This document shows positions 5,568-5,610 of a stretch of 5,610 bases of DNA, one piece after another; the stretch's first letter is position 1, and each line of letters starts with the position of its first letter. The stretch comes from Saprospiraceae bacterium (lineage in GTDB: Bacteria > Bacteroidota > Bacteroidia > Chitinophagales > Saprospiraceae), in the NCBI GenBank assembly GCA_029262975.1, contig JAJCYJ010000784.1, forward strand, positions 1 to 5,610, given 5' to 3'. The position numbers were made by a program, and so were the translations under genes. The notes beneath the pieces were generated by a model that was not told the origin of the DNA, did not search any database, and was given only the letters and a program-made list of their open reading frames with translations.

Positions 5568-5610
5568 TATCCATTGGATTTTTGATGATCAGCTAAGAAT
5601 TTGGCCAATC
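5567..5610 (-). CDS. C-terminal end of an unidentified upstream gene (partial)
   Basis: Read inward from the right edge on the minus strand, one frame stays open and encodes LAKFLADHQKSNG before a TAG at 5569-5567. That TAG shares its G with the GTG start of the Spx/ArsC-like gene (TAGTG), the classic arrangement for coupled genes in one operon. The fragment is helical-looking and far too short to identify. A haem-pathway gene would be a natural guess given hemF downstream, but nothing in these 13 residues shows it. The other two frames close nearby. Confidence 0.55.
   Translation of the reverse strand, partial: LAKFLADHQKSNG

Noticed and set aside
5534..5574. Minus-strand ATG at 5574 as a start for the Spx/ArsC-like gene
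   Set aside because: It is out of frame with the CXXC protein and stops after 12 codons. The GTG at 5567 gives MKKVYYLSTC, the expected N-terminus.

Overview
The window looks like ordinary chromosomal DNA of an AT-rich Bacteroidota, most likely a Saprospiraceae-type organism. The evidence is the style of the proteins: an amidase with the Bacteroidota-type HGGPDPGA...LCEDEYAYD motif, an exported lipoprotein ending in a 'D(.)ITLLC'-type tail, and a CcmB/CcmC pair of the Bacteroidota type. Most starts also lack a Shine-Dalgarno sequence, and there are several matches to the Bacteroidota -7 element TAnnTTTG. The taxonomy is inferred from protein style, not from a marker gene. There is no RNA gene, insertion sequence, CRISPR array or phage gene that I can support.

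Layout, left to right. Positions 1-1299 hold a minus-strand pair for cytochrome c maturation (System I haem handling): ccmB, coupled by a TAATG overlap to a ccmC-like gene that runs off the left edge and has a large extracytoplasmic insertion. A 200-base intergenic region (about 1306-1505) separates this pair from a divergent plus-strand gene for an exported zinc N-acetylmuramoyl-L-alanine amidase (1506-2762). That region contains a good 12-bp inverted repeat and a consensus-like -7 box. A short convergent gap (2763-2820) carries a hairpin plus T-tract reading as a terminator for the next minus-strand gene. That gene (2821-3807) is an ANL-superfamily acyl-protein synthetase/LuxE-like protein with a non-ATG start. 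Its start is only about 12 bases from that of a divergent plus-strand lipoprotein gene (3820-4329). The lipoprotein gene overlaps, tail to tail by 20 bases, the minus-strand hemF gene (4310-5221). hemF follows an Spx/ArsC-like thioredoxin-fold gene (5202-5567, GTG start) with a 20-base overlap. That gene is in turn coupled by TAGTG to the last codons of an unidentified upstream gene at the right edge.

How the genes relate: HemF makes protoporphyrinogen IX for haem, and CcmB/CcmC handle haem export and delivery for c-type cytochromes, so two ends of one pathway lie within 3 kb, although in separate transcription units. The amidase (cell-wall remodelling), LuxE-like enzyme (acyl activation) and lipoprotein do not form an evident pathway with them. 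I see no convincing new defence or mobile system. The most notable points are the CcmC insertion, the very tight packing around the lipoprotein gene, the frequent non-ATG starts, the dyad upstream of the amidase, and a 12-base sequence containing a TAnnTTTG match that recurs at both divergent junctions.
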